A DNA stretch of 64,000 bases from the NCBI RefSeq assembly GCF_029813775.1, contig NZ_JARVKW010000001.1:64501-128500 (forward strand), written 5' to 3'. Under the pieces are notes generated by a model. That model did not search any database. It saw only the letters and a list, made by a program, of their open reading frames with translations, and was not told the origin of the DNA. Each line of letters starts with the position of its first letter. Within the stretch, counting starts at the first letter, position 1. The stretch is from Streptomyces sp. DH24 (GTDB lineage: Bacteria; Actinomycetota; Actinomycetes; Streptomycetales; Streptomycetaceae). Below, piece after piece: positions 8,803 to 17,512 of the stretch. The position numbers and the translations under genes were made by a program.

Positions 8803-9725
8803 CCACCCCGCCCGCCCTGCTCATCGCCGGCCACGGCACCCGGGACGAGGCCGGAGCCGAGGCGTTCCGCGACTTCGTCCGGGAGCTGGGCCGCCGCAAC
8901 CCCGAACTGCCCGTCGCGGGCGGCTTCATCGAGCTGTCCCCGCCGCCGCTGGGCGAGGCGGTGACCGAGCTCGTGGAGCGGGGCGTGCGCCGGTTCGCCG
9001 CCGTGCCGCTGATGCTGGTGTCCGCCGGTCACGCCAAGGGCGACATTCCGGCGGCGCTGGCCCGCGAGAAGGAGCGCCACCCCGGCATCTCGTACACGTA
9101 CGGCCGCCCGCTGGGCCCGCACCCGGCGCTGCTGAGCGTGCTGGAGCGGCGCCTGGACGAGGCGCTGGGCGGCCCGGCCCGCTCGCCGCAGGACCGGTCC
9201 GACGTGACGGTGCTGCTGGTGGGGCGCGGCTCGACCGATCCCGACGCCAACGCCGAGGTGCACAAGGCGGCCCGGCTGCTGTGGGAGGGGCGCGGTTGCG
9301 CGGGCGTGGAGACGGCGTTCGTGTCGCTGGCGGCGCCGGACGTGCCGAGCGGCCTCGACCGGTGCGTGCGGCTCGGGGCGAAGCGGATCGTCGTGCTGCC
9401 GTACTTCCTGTTCACCGGGATCCTGCCGGACCGGGTGCGGCAGCAGACGGAGGGCTGGGCGGAGGCGCACCCGGGCGTCGACGTGCGGTCGGCGGACGTC
9501 ATCGGTCCGGAGCCGGAGCTGCTGGATCTGGTGATGGAACGGTACGCGGAGGCCCTCAAGGGCGATCTGCGGATGAACTGCGACTCGTGCGTGTACCGCA
9601 TCGCGCTGCCGGGCTTCGAGGACAAGGTGGGGATGCCCCAGCAGCCGCACTACCACCCGGACGACGACGGCCACCACCACGGGCACCACCATCACGGCGG
9701 GCACACGCACTCCCATGCCCACTGA
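8799..9725 (+). CDS. cbiX: Sirohydrochlorin cobaltochelatase CbiX, long form with His-rich tail
   Basis: 308 aa with two homologous halves: LLIAGHGTRDEAGAEAF and PLMLVSAGHAKGDIP in the first, LLVGRGSTDPDANAE and VVLPYFLFTGILPDRV in the second. Near the C terminus is MNCDSC, matching the MxCxxC motif known from long CbiX proteins that carry an iron-sulfur cluster. The last 25 residues hold 13 histidines (9649-9722). The family inserts cobalt into sirohydrochlorin, an early-insertion step that contrasts with the late CobN-type chelatase at the start of the window. GTG start at the cobH stop. Confidence 0.92.
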   Translation: MTTPPALLIAGHGTRDEAGAEAFRDFVRELGRRNPELPVAGGFIELSPPPLGEAVTELVERGVRRFAAVPLMLVSAGHAKGDIPAALAREKERHPGISYTYGRPLGPHPALLSVLERRLDEALGGPARSPQDRSDVTVLLVGRGSTDPDANAEVHKAARLLWEGRGCAGVETAFVSLAAPDVPSGLDRCVRLGAKRIVVLPYFLFTGILPDRVRQQTEGWAEAHPGVDVRSADVIGPEPELLDLVMERYAEALKGDLRMNCDSCVYRIALPGFEDKVGMPQQPHYHPDDDGHHHGHHHHGGHTHSHAH

Positions 9726-10803
9726 GGTGCCCACGGAGGGTTCCGCCGGGGGCGGGCACGATCTGCGGCACCACGGGGACGCCGAGGTGCGCGACGACGG
9801 CGCGAAGCTCGTGGACCTCGCCGTGAACGTCCGCGCGGACACCCCGCCGGACTGGCTCCGGGAGGTCGTCGAGGGGTCGCTCGGCTCGCTGGCGGCGTAC
9901 CCGGACGGCCGGGCGGCGCGGGCCGCGGTGGCGCGGCGGCACGGGCTGCCGCCGGAGCGGGTGCTGCTGACGGCGGGTGCCGCCGAGGCGTTCGTGCTGC
10001 TGGCGCGCGCCCTGAAGGTGCGCCGACCGGTCGTGGTGCACCCGCAGTTCACGGAGCCGGAGGCGGCGCTGCGGGACGCCGGGCACACCGTGCACCGGGT
10101 GCTGCTGGAGGCCTCGAACGGTTTCCGGCTGGCTCCGGCGGCCGTGCCGGAGGACGCCGACCTGGTGGTGATCGGCAACCCGACGAACCCGACGTCGGTG
10201 CTGCACCCGGCCGCCGGCGTCGCGGGGCTCGCCCGGCCCGGGCGCACGCTCGTCGTCGACGAGGCGTTCATGGACGCGGTGCCGGGCGAGCGCGAGACGC
10301 TGGCGGGGCGGACGGACGTGCCGGGCCTCGTGGTGCTGCGCAGCCTCACCAAGACGTGGGGGCTGGCGGGGCTGCGCATCGGCTACGTGCTGGCCGCCCC
10401 GGAGACGATCGCGGAGCTGGAGCGGGCCCAGCCGCTGTGGCCGGTGTCCACCCCGGCGCTGGCGGCGGCCGAGGCGTGCGTGAGCCCGCGGGCGCTGGCC
10501 GAGGCGGCGCACGCGGCGCACCGCGTCGCCGCCGACCGGGACCATCTGCTCGCGGGTCTCGCGGAGTTCGCCCCGGAGGGGGTACGGGTCGTGACCCCCG
10601 CCGAGGGTCCCTTCGTCCTCGTGCGCCTGCCCCGCGCCGCCGCGGTCCGCCACCGCCTGCGCGGTCTCGGCTTCGCGGTGCGGCGCGGGGACACCTTCCC
10701 TGGCCTGGACGAGGAGTGGCTCCGCCTCGCGGTCCGGGACAGGACCACGGTGAACGGCTTCCTCACGGCCCTGAAGCGGGCCATGGCGCCGACCGGGGAC
10801 TGA
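9715..10803 (+). CDS. cobC: Class I/II aminotransferase, CobC-like (L-threonine-O-3-phosphate decarboxylase type)
   Basis: 362 aa, PLP fold type I. VVIGNPTNPTSV, VVDEAFMDAVPGE and the PLP-lysine segment SLTKTWGLAGLRIGY are present. HisC-like enzymes at this place in actinobacterial cob clusters are annotated as CobC and thought to supply the aminopropanol arm of the lower loop. Decarboxylase and plain aminotransferase activity cannot be separated from sequence. It overlaps the His tail of cbiX by 11 bases and closes the operon. Confidence 0.82.
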   Translation: MPTEVPTEGSAGGGHDLRHHGDAEVRDDGAKLVDLAVNVRADTPPDWLREVVEGSLGSLAAYPDGRAARAAVARRHGLPPERVLLTAGAAEAFVLLARALKVRRPVVVHPQFTEPEAALRDAGHTVHRVLLEASNGFRLAPAAVPEDADLVVIGNPTNPTSVLHPAAGVAGLARPGRTLVVDEAFMDAVPGERETLAGRTDVPGLVVLRSLTKTWGLAGLRIGYVLAAPETIAELERAQPLWPVSTPALAAAEACVSPRALAEAAHAAHRVAADRDHLLAGLAEFAPEGVRVVTPAEGPFVLVRLPRAAAVRHRLRGLGFAVRRGDTFPGLDEEWLRLAVRDRTTVNGFLTALKRAMAPTGD

Positions 10804-11106
10804 CGAGGACCGAGTGCCGACGCGGGACTGACGGACCGGGCCGGGGTGCCGGCGCGGGACCGACGACAGGTCCAGGGCGCGGGCGCGGGCCGGACGACCG
10901 CGCGTCGGCGCCAACCCGGGTCCGACGCCCGGGTCATGGCGCCGACGCTGAACGGACAACCGGGCGACGCCGCCGACCCGGGCCGGACGACCGAACGCCA
11001 ACGGCAACCGAGCCGGACGGCCGGACGCCGACGGCAACCAGAGCCGGACGGCCGGGCGACGACGCCGACGCAGGGCCGACGTCACGCCCGACCGCGCCGC
11101 CGGGGG
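10804..11106. repeat. Non-coding convergent gap with degenerate GC-rich repeats
   Basis: No supported gene lies in these 303 bases between the converging cobC-like and LAETG genes. The stretch is built from variants of GCCGGACGGCCGG and CGACGGCAACC. One pair near 11001-11045 repeats almost exactly: CAACGGCAACC...GAGCCGGACGGCCGG against GACGGCAACC...GAGCCGGACGGCCGG. Many short inverted arms exist, but no single dominant terminator hairpin stands out. Confidence 0.6.
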
Positions 11107-12006
11107 TCAGTTCCTGCTGCCCCGGCGGGCCATCACCACCGCTCCGCCGCCCGCGACCAGCAGGGCCAGGGCGCCGCCCGCGATGTACGGCGTCATCGAA
11201 TTGCCGCCCGTCTCGGCGAGGTTGACGTCCTCGGCCGCGGCGCCCTGGGGCTCCACACCGTCCGGGGACTGCTGGGCGGCGGGGGCCACCGGGGACTCGC
11301 AGGTGGCCTTGGCGAGGGTCACCGTGCCCTGGACCTCGGCGACGTTCAGCTTCAACGGGTTGACGGCGACGGTGAGTTCGAGGGCGGTGGCCGCGGCCGT
11401 GCGGGACGTGGTCTCCCGCTCGGACAGGTCGAGCCGCACCTCGCCGACGCCGGGCACGTTCACGTCGGTCGTGCCGCCGCTGGTCAGGGTCACGCGCTTG
11501 CCGAGCACGGTGACCGTGCCCAGCACGTTGGACGCGGCGACCGGCGTCTTCCCGGCCTCGCAGGTGGCCTTCGCCGTGACCTGCTCGACCTCGATGAGGG
11601 ACAGCAGCGGCAGGCCGGGCACGTGCATTCTGGCGCGGACGAGCTCGGTGGAGCCCTCCGCCTTCTCGGCCGTGGCCGTCGCCGCCGCGCGGGCGACGTC
11701 GGCGCGCAGCACGGTGAAGGGCTGCCCGCCGTCGACGCCTTCGAGGGTGGCGGTGAGGGCGGTCTTCTCGGCGGTCTGCGGCGCCTGGACCTCGTTGAGG
11801 GTGACCGCGAGCGGGACGTTCACGGTCTTGTTGAGCAGGGACACGTCGAGCCCGGTGCGCAGCACGACGGCGCTCGCGCGGCCGTGTTCGCCGGTCGCGT
11901 GAGCGGAGCCCGCGCCGGCCAGGGCCGCGGGACCGGCGGCCAGGGCCGTGGCCGTCGCGACGGTGGCGAGACGGCGTGCGGGCATGCGGAACTTGTTGCG
12001 GTTCAA
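11107..12006 (-). CDS. LAETG-anchored surface protein (SCO1860-like)
   Basis: 299 aa, exported. A cleavable signal peptide (residues about 10-37) ends near SAHAT. The mature part is Ala/Thr/Val-rich with paired cysteines in KATCEAG and KATCESP. The C terminus has LAETGGNS, a hydrophobic span and RRGSRN, the layout of a class E sortase substrate. The chosen start is TTG at 12006, with GGGAG about 10 bases upstream; an ATG at 11985 is the alternative. Function is unknown; the cell-wall location follows from the sorting signal. It converges on the cobalamin cluster. Confidence 0.85.
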   Translation of the reverse strand: MNRNKFRMPARRLATVATATALAAGPAALAGAGSAHATGEHGRASAVVLRTGLDVSLLNKTVNVPLAVTLNEVQAPQTAEKTALTATLEGVDGGQPFTVLRADVARAAATATAEKAEGSTELVRARMHVPGLPLLSLIEVEQVTAKATCEAGKTPVAASNVLGTVTVLGKRVTLTSGGTTDVNVPGVGEVRLDLSERETTSRTAAATALELTVAVNPLKLNVAEVQGTVTLAKATCESPVAPAAQQSPDGVEPQGAAAEDVNLAETGGNSMTPYIAGGALALLVAGGGAVVMARRGSRN

Positions 12007-12224
12007 GGTGGTGGGACTCCCAGGTGAGGCTTGCTCGGGACCCGGTAAGAATTACGTACTGAGAGTGAACGGGCAGCAATCCAGCGTTACTTCACTCCAT
12101 CGGGTGGTTTCCGCGAGACTTTTCGATCCTTCCGGCACGGGTGTTCCCGCGCGGCCCCTCGGGTGCCTCCTCACGAGTGGGCGGCCGGAGGTGACCGAGG
12201 GAGTGCGCGACGCGCGCAGCCACC

Positions 12225-12262
12225 CGGGCCGTCGGACCCGCCGACCCGTGGGTCTCGGCCCG
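12225..12262 (-). terminator. Nested hairpin directly after the amidohydrolase gene
   Basis: CGGGCCG (12225-12231) pairs with CGGCCCG (12256-12262). The 24-base loop holds a second stem, GACCC-GT-GGGTC (12243-12254). It begins one base beyond the stop of the minus-strand amidohydrolase, where a terminator is expected. The rest of the 12007-12224 gap should hold the promoter of the LAETG gene, but I see no consensus boxes there. Confidence 0.55.
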
Positions 12263-13354
12263 CTAGCCGACGACGCGCCCGTTCAGCACCACCCGGCGCG
12301 GCGCCGCCAGCACCCGTACGTCGGTCCGCGGGTCGGCGTCGTACACCACGAGGTCCGCCGCGGCCCCCTCGTCCAGGCCGGGCCGGCCGAGCCAGTCGCG
12401 GGCGGCCCAGGTGCCCGCGGCGAGGGCGTCGACGGGCGGGATGCCGGCGGTGACCAGTTCGGCGACCTCGGCCGCGGCCAGCCCGTGGGGCAGGGTGCCG
12501 CCGGCGTCGGTGCCGACGAAGACGGGGATGCCGGCGTCGTAGGCGGAGCGGACGGTGTCGTAGCGGCGTTCGTGGAGCCGGCGCATATGGGCCGACCAGC
12601 GCGGGAACTTGGCCTCGCCGCCGTCGGCGAGCTTCGGGAACGTCGCGATGTTGACGAGGGTCGGCACGATGGCGACGCCCCGCTCGGCGAACAGCGGGAT
12701 CAGGTCCTCGGTGAGTCCCGTGGCGTGCTCGACGCAGTCGATGCCGGCCTCCACGAGGTCCCGCAGGGAGACCTCGGCGAAGCAGTGCGCGGTGACACGG
12801 GCGCCGAGCCGGTGCGCCTCGGCGATGGCCGCCTCGACGGCGCCGCGCGGCCAGCACGCCGACAGATCGCCGAGGTCGCGGTCGATCCAGTCGCCGACCA
12901 GTTTCACCCAGCCGTCGCCGCGCCGGGCCTCCTGGGCGACGTACGCGACGAGGTCCTCGGGCTCGACCTCCCAGGCGTAGTTGCGGATGTAGCGGCGGGT
13001 GCGGGCGATGTGCCGGCCGGCGCGGATGATCTTCGGCAGGTCGTCGCGGTCGTCGATCCAGCGGGTGTCGGACGGTGAACCGGCGTCGCGGATCAGCAGC
13101 GTGCCGGCGTCGCGGTCGGTGAGGGCCTGCTTCTCGGCGACGTCCTGGGGCACGGCCCCGTGCTGGTCGAGACCGACGTGGCAGTGGGCGTCGACCAGGC
13201 CGGGCAGCGCCCAGCCCTCGACGGTCGTGACGTCCCGGGCTCCGGCGGGGCGGTCGTAGGAGACCCGCCCGTCGATCACCCACAGCTCGTCCCGGACGTC
13301 CTCCGCCCCGACGAGCACCCGCCCCTTGACGTGCAGCACCGTGCGATCGCTCAT
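12263..13354 (-). CDS. Amidohydrolase family protein (imidazolonepropionase-like)
   Basis: 363 aa, ATG start. Metal-dependent TIM-barrel hydrolase: DAHCHVG supplies the first HxH pair, then VTAHCF, CVEHATG and GTDAGG give the further metal and catalytic residues. A C-terminal beta segment (ADLVVYDADPRTDVRVL...VVLNGRVVG) is typical of the superfamily. The substrate cannot be assigned. It runs in the same direction as the glutamate-type transporter, about 50 bases downstream of it, so co-expression is possible. Confidence 0.82.
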   Translation of the reverse strand: MSDRTVLHVKGRVLVGAEDVRDELWVIDGRVSYDRPAGARDVTTVEGWALPGLVDAHCHVGLDQHGAVPQDVAEKQALTDRDAGTLLIRDAGSPSDTRWIDDRDDLPKIIRAGRHIARTRRYIRNYAWEVEPEDLVAYVAQEARRGDGWVKLVGDWIDRDLGDLSACWPRGAVEAAIAEAHRLGARVTAHCFAEVSLRDLVEAGIDCVEHATGLTEDLIPLFAERGVAIVPTLVNIATFPKLADGGEAKFPRWSAHMRRLHERRYDTVRSAYDAGIPVFVGTDAGGTLPHGLAAAEVAELVTAGIPPVDALAAGTWAARDWLGRPGLDEGAAADLVVYDADPRTDVRVLAAPRRVVLNGRVVG

Positions 13355-13404
13355 GCCCTGCACCTTAGTGAGCGCGTCCACGTGCCCGCCCACCCGGTCG
13401 GCCG

Positions 13405-14193
13405 CTACTCCTTGCCCACCTGGTCCGAGGTCTCCTCCTCCACCTCCGCCATCGCCGGGTCGAGGAGGCGGGAGAGGAAGTGGCGGGTGCGTTCGTGGCT
13501 CGGGGAGCCGATGACCCGTTCCGGGGTGCCGTCCTCCACGATCACGCCGCCGTCCATGAAGACGACCCGGTCGGCGACCTCGCGGGCGAAGGTCATCTCG
13601 TGGGTGACGACCATCATCGTCATGCCCTCGTCGGCGAGCATGCGCATCACGGCGAGGACGTCCCCGACCAGTTCGGGGTCGAGCGCCGAGGTCGGCTCGT
13701 CGAACAGCATCACCTCGGGGCCCATGGCGAGCGCGCGGGCGATGGCCACCCGCTGCTGCTGACCGCCGGAGAGCGACGACGGGTACGCGTCGGCCTTCTC
13801 GGCGAGGCCGACGCGCCGCAGGTTCTCGGCGGCCACCTCCGCCGCCCGCGCCTTGTCCCGGCGCAGCACCCGGCGCTGCGGCAGCGTGAGGTTCTCGGTG
13901 ACCGTGAGGTGCGGGAACAGGTTGAACTGCTGGAAGACCATGCCGATGCGGCGGCGCACGGCGTCGATGTCGACGTCGGGGTCGGTGAGTTCGGTGCCGC
14001 CGACGAAGACCTGGCCCTTGCTGGGCTCCTCCAGGAGGTTCACGCACCGCAGCAGCGTGGACTTGCCGGAGCCGGACGGGCCGATGACGCAGACCACCTC
14101 GCCCTGGCCGATCTCCAGGTCGATGCCCCGCAGGACGTGGTTGTCGCCGAACGACTTGTGCAGGTCGCGTACTCGGATTTCCGGACGGCTCAT
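13405..14193 (-). CDS. Polar amino-acid ABC transporter ATP-binding protein (GlnQ/GluA type)
   Basis: 262 aa. Walker [10 protein letters not shown], signature LSGGQQQRV, Walker [14 protein letters not shown] and the H-loop THEM are all intact. The ATG at 14193 overlaps the permease stop as ATGA; upstream in-frame starts would lie inside the permease gene. It energises import of a polar amino acid, glutamate being the best guess from gene order and its solute-binding partner. The acidic C terminus (about 20 residues) extends beyond the core. Confidence 0.92.
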   Translation of the reverse strand: MSRPEIRVRDLHKSFGDNHVLRGIDLEIGQGEVVCVIGPSGSGKSTLLRCVNLLEEPSKGQVFVGGTELTDPDVDIDAVRRRIGMVFQQFNLFPHLTVTENLTLPQRRVLRRDKARAAEVAAENLRRVGLAEKADAYPSSLSGGQQQRVAIARALAMGPEVMLFDEPTSALDPELVGDVLAVMRMLADEGMTMMVVTHEMTFAREVADRVVFMDGGVIVEDGTPERVIGSPSHERTRHFLSRLLDPAMAEVEEETSDQVGKE

Positions 14194-15023
14194 TTCACGG
14201 CCTCCTGGGCCTTCGCCTCCATGCGGCGCACGACGAAGCCGAGCGGGATGGTGACCAGCAGGTAGCACAGGCCGGCGACCAGGATCGGCGTGGAGTTGGC
14301 GGTCTGGCTGGCCAGGTCGCGGCCGTACTTGGACAGTTCGCGTTCCTCCAGGGTGACGCCGAGGAACAGCACCAGCGAGGAGTCCTTGAACAGGAGCACC
14401 AGCTCGTTCGTCAGCGGCGGCAGGATGATGCGGAACGCCTGCGGGATGATGATGGAGACCATCGCGCGCGCGGGTGAGAAGCCCAGTGAACGGGCCGCCT
14501 CCATCTGCCCCTTGGGCACCGCCTGGATGCCGGCGCGGATGGTCTCCGCCATGTACGCGGCGGCCACCAGGCCGAGGGCGAGGGCGACCTTGCCGTACGT
14601 GCCGCCGACGATCTCGGTGCCGGGGAAGGCCAGTGGCACGGCCACGCCGATGAAGATGAAGATCAGCAGGGCGGGCAGGCCCCGGAAGATCTCGATGTAG
14701 ATCCCGGCGAGCCAGCGGTAGGGGCCCACGGACGACAGCCGCATGAGCGCGATGACCATGCCGAGCGCCAGACCGACGGCGAAGCCGGTCACGGTGAAGA
14801 GCACGGTGTTCTTGAGCGCCAGCGTGATGACGTCCGGGAACATCTCCCGCGCGATGTCCTGCTGCGCGAACTGGTTCTTCAGCCGTCCCCAGTCGGCCGA
14901 GACCGCGAAGGCGATCACGGCCGCGACGAAGACGGCGTACTGGACACCCCGCGACAGGCCGCGCTTCTGGCGTCGCGTGAGGCCCTTCTTTTTCGGCTGG
15001 AGTGCGGTGTCCGCCTCGGTCAT
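14190..15023 (-). CDS. Polar amino-acid ABC transporter permease
   Basis: 277 aa with a basic N terminus ([14 protein letters not shown]) and about five hydrophobic segments. The EAA loop ([28 protein letters not shown] region) contacts the ATPase. The ATG at 15023 overlaps the solute-binding gene's stop. Only one permease gene is present, where glutamate systems in related organisms often have two, so it may act as a homodimer. Confidence 0.92.
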   Translation of the reverse strand: MTEADTALQPKKKGLTRRQKRGLSRGVQYAVFVAAVIAFAVSADWGRLKNQFAQQDIAREMFPDVITLALKNTVLFTVTGFAVGLALGMVIALMRLSSVGPYRWLAGIYIEIFRGLPALLIFIFIGVAVPLAFPGTEIVGGTYGKVALALGLVAAAYMAETIRAGIQAVPKGQMEAARSLGFSPARAMVSIIIPQAFRIILPPLTNELVLLFKDSSLVLFLGVTLEERELSKYGRDLASQTANSTPILVAGLCYLLVTIPLGFVVRRMEAKAQEAVK

Positions 15024-15871
15024 GAGGCGGCGGGCGACGCGGCCGACTCGTCGTACGGGCCGATCCACCGCTCGTACAGCTTCTTGTACGTGCCGTCGGC
15101 CTTGGCGTCCGCGAGCGCCTTGTTGACGGCCTCGCGCAGCTTGGTGTTGCCCTTCTTCACCGTGAAGCCGTACTGCTCACCGGTGTTGATGTTGTCGGCG
15201 ACCTCGAAGGCCTCGGCGTTGGCCTTGTCCTTCAGCCAGCCCTGGACGACCGGGTAGTCGATGACGACGGCCTTGACCTGGCCGGTGCGCAGGCCGTTGA
15301 GGACGGCGTCGGAGGACTCGAAGGAGACCGGGTCGAAGCCCTGCTTCTTGGCGTGGTCCTCGCCGGTGGTCTGCGCCTGGGCGCCCAGCTTGACCTTCTT
15401 GGCCTTCACGTCGGCGAGCGAGGTGACGCCGCTCTTCTTGTCGACCAGGACGGCCTGGGTGGCGTTGAAGTACGGGTCCGAGAAGTCGACGTTCTTCTTG
15501 CGTTCCTCGGTGATGGTCATGCCGGCCGCGGCCAGGTCGCACTCGCCGGAGTTGAGGAACGCGCCGGTCTTGAAGTTCTCGAACGGCGTGTCGACGATGT
15601 CCTGCTTGACGCCCAGGTCCTCGGCGACGAGGTCGATCAGGGCGACGTCGAAGCCCTGCACCTTGCCGTCGATCTCCGACTGGAAGGGCGGGTAGGGCAG
15701 GTGGGTGCAGGTGGTGAGCTGTCCCGCCTTGACGAGTTCGACGCCGCCTGCGGCGGTCCTGGAGCCGCTGCCGCCGTCGTCGGTGGAGGTGCACGCCGCC
15801 ACGAGCAGCAGCCCGGCCGTCGCGGTGGTGGCGGCCAGGATGCGGGTCCGGCGCCCGTGGAGCGTATTCAC
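15020..15871 (-). CDS. Glutamate-type ABC transporter solute-binding lipoprotein
   Basis: 283 aa. GTG start with AGGAGG about 8 bases upstream. Lipoprotein signal with lipobox LVAAC near residue 27, then a Ser/Gly linker. The mature protein follows the family-3 binding fold: [49 protein letters not shown] and the C-terminal [25 protein letters not shown]. It captures a polar amino acid outside the membrane for the permease and ATPase that follow in the same transcript. Confidence 0.92.
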   Translation of the reverse strand: MNTLHGRRTRILAATTATAGLLLVAACTSTDDGGSGSRTAAGGVELVKAGQLTTCTHLPYPPFQSEIDGKVQGFDVALIDLVAEDLGVKQDIVDTPFENFKTGAFLNSGECDLAAAGMTITEERKKNVDFSDPYFNATQAVLVDKKSGVTSLADVKAKKVKLGAQAQTTGEDHAKKQGFDPVSFESSDAVLNGLRTGQVKAVVIDYPVVQGWLKDKANAEAFEVADNINTGEQYGFTVKKGNTKLREAVNKALADAKADGTYKKLYERWIGPYDESAASPAAS

Positions 15872-15904
15872 TGGTGTCCTCCTGTGCGGGAACGGTGGCT
15901 TCCG

Positions 15905-15932
15905 ATTATAAGGAGACCTTTGGGCCTCTCAA
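15905..15932 (-). promoter_or_regulatory. Near-consensus promoter of the glutamate-type ABC operon
   Basis: On the minus strand TTGAGA (15932-15927), 16 bases, then a perfect TATAAT (15910-15905). It lies 34 bases before the GTG of the solute-binding gene. This is unusually close to the vegetative consensus for such a GC-rich genome and predicts strong housekeeping transcription. Confidence 0.75.
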
Positions 15933-16015
15933 ACCAAACCCATGGCGAACGGGTGGCACGGCCTAAGAAGTGGGCGGTCGCGGCGGGGTGCGCGGGGCGC
16001 CGGTTACGCTCATCC

Positions 16016-16057
16016 GCGTCCACTTCCGTGACCGATGCGTCCACCTCCGTGACCGAA
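16016..16057 (+). repeat. 21-bp direct repeat carrying GTG starts
   Basis: Two units (16016-16036 and 16037-16057) share GCGTCCAC, T/C, TCCGTGACCGA. The period of 21 keeps the frame of the following aminotransferase. Each unit offers an in-frame GTG (16028, 16049), and a third GTG follows 21 bases later at 16070. The start of that gene is therefore ambiguous. Confidence 0.75.
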
Positions 16058-16069
16058 GAGAGCACCGCC

Positions 16070-17173
16070 GTGACGACCCACCCCTTCCTCGATCTCGCCC
16101 CGCTGAGCGCCGCGCACTTCGCCTCCGTCGAGGACCGCGTGGCCCGGCTGCTGGACACCCGCCAGGACGTCGTGATCATGCAGGGCGAGGCGCTGCTGCC
16201 GCTGGAGGGCGCGATCCGGGGCACGGCGGGGCCCGGCACGACCGCGCTGAACGTCATCACCGGTCCGTACGGCCAGACGTTCGGGGACTGGCTGCGGGAC
16301 TGCGGCGCGCGGGTGATCGACCTGTCCGTGCCGTTCCACGCGGCGGTCACGGCCGAGCAGATCCGGGCCGCCTTCGCCGAGCACCCGGAGATCGACTTCG
16401 TGTCCCTGGTGCACGCCGAGGCCGCGACCGGCAACACGAACCCGGTCGCGGAGATCGGCGAGGTGGTGCGGGCGCACGGGGCGCTGTTCTACCTGGACGC
16501 CGTCGCGTCCGTGGGCGCGGAGCCGGTGCTGCCGGACGCGTGGGGCGTGGATCTGTGCGTGATCGGGGCGCAGAAGGCGATGGGCGGCCCGGCCGGGGTC
16601 TCGGCGGTGTCGGTGAGCGAGCGGGCCTGGACGCGGATGGCGGCGAACCCGCACGCGCCGCGCCGCTCCTACCTGTCGCTGCTGGACTGGAAGGAGCGCT
16701 GGCTCGACGCCGGCCGCAAGGCGCTGCCGCACGCGCCGGCGCAGCTGGAGATGCTGGCGCTGGAGGCGTGCGTCGAGCGGATCGAGGCGGCGGGCCCGGA
16801 GAAGGTGATGGCCCGGCACCGGTCGGCCGCGGCGGCGACCCGTGCGGGCGCGCTCGCGCTGGGCGGCGGCCTGGAGCCGTACGTGCACGAGGCGCGGGAC
16901 GCGGCCCCGGTCGCGACGACGCTGCGGACGCCGCCGGGTGTCGTGGCCGCCGAGCTGGTGGCGCGGGCGCTGGAGACCGACCCGGCGCTGCCGCTGGCCG
17001 CGGGCGGGGGTGCGCTGGCGAAGGAGATGATCCGGGTCAACCACTACGGTCCGCACGCCACGCGCGGGGCGGTGCAGGGCAGCCTTGCGGCACTGGGCGC
17101 GGCGCTCGCCGAGCAGGGCCTGGCCGTCGACCCGGATGCCGCGCGGCGCGACGCCGAGGCCGCTTGGCAGTGA
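16070..17173 (+). CDS. Class V PLP-dependent aminotransferase (alanine-glyoxylate/serine-pyruvate type)
   Basis: 367 aa from the GTG at 16070, preferred because GAAGAGAG lies just upstream; in-frame GTGs at 16049 and 16028 would add 7 or 14 Ser/Thr-rich residues. The PLP lysine lies in GAQKAMGGPAGVS, with LDAVASVGAEP as the aspartate segment and VNHYGPHATRG near the end. The fold is aminotransferase class V. Substrate unknown; it lies divergent from the amino-acid importer and upstream of the ectoine genes. Confidence 0.82.
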   Translation: MTTHPFLDLAPLSAAHFASVEDRVARLLDTRQDVVIMQGEALLPLEGAIRGTAGPGTTALNVITGPYGQTFGDWLRDCGARVIDLSVPFHAAVTAEQIRAAFAEHPEIDFVSLVHAEAATGNTNPVAEIGEVVRAHGALFYLDAVASVGAEPVLPDAWGVDLCVIGAQKAMGGPAGVSAVSVSERAWTRMAANPHAPRRSYLSLLDWKERWLDAGRKALPHAPAQLEMLALEACVERIEAAGPEKVMARHRSAAAATRAGALALGGGLEPYVHEARDAAPVATTLRTPPGVVAAELVARALETDPALPLAAGGGALAKEMIRVNHYGPHATRGAVQGSLAALGAALAEQGLAVDPDAARRDAEAAWQ

Positions 17174-17512
17174 CCAACACCTGAATTCCATCCGATTATC
17201 TGGATACTCCAAGCGCATTTCTTGAATTCTCCGGTGAGCAGCTTCCCGTATTCTTCTGCCCGCTTTCTCCGACCCTAAACACTAAGATTCCGATAACACC
17301 AATCGACGTAATTCGGGCAGACGTCGGGGCGGTTACACCGCTGTGACGCGTTCCACACCGCTGTCCTTTTGCCCCGTATTTTCCGGACAAACCGCAAGTT
17401 ATCCCCAGGCTCTCACGCGTCCGTACGCGCCCGCGTGATAACACAAGCCACGCCGATACGTAACCCCGTCCGGCGATGCAATTCGAATTTTCCCTGGGTA
17501 AATTCAATTTGC
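17174..17512 (+). promoter_or_regulatory. Ectoine operon control region (AT-richer, no gene)
   Basis: These 339 bases hold no supported gene and are visibly less GC-rich than their surroundings. They contain an exact 10 bp direct repeat ACACCGCTGT at 17335-17344 and 17355-17364, a 20 bp centre-to-centre spacing that would place two protein sites on one helix face. They end in a 35 bp palindrome abutting ectA. No Shine-Dalgarno sequence precedes ectA. Confidence 0.7.
17478..17512 (+). promoter_or_regulatory. 35-bp palindrome with embedded -10 (TAAATT) next to the ectA start codon
   Basis: Left arm GCAATTCGAATTT (17478-17490) and right arm AAATTCAATTTGC (17500-17512) are reverse complements at 11 of 13 positions; the 9-base centre is TCCCTGGGT. 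TAAATT at 17499-17504 fits a TAnnnT -10 box, placing the transcript start at or next to the ectA ATG. The arrangement suggests a repressor operator over the promoter of a leaderless gene. A hairpin is less likely to act in RNA if the transcript really begins at the ATG. Confidence 0.6.

Noticed and set aside
12066..12074. AACGGGCA copy upstream of the LAETG gene
   Set aside because: A single 8-mer far from the DeoR region is expected by chance in this composition.
17330..17360. GlnR-like box (GTTAC-N6-GTGAC) upstream of ectA
   Set aside because: The bases agree only partly with the known GlnR pattern and coincide with the direct repeat; too weak to call.
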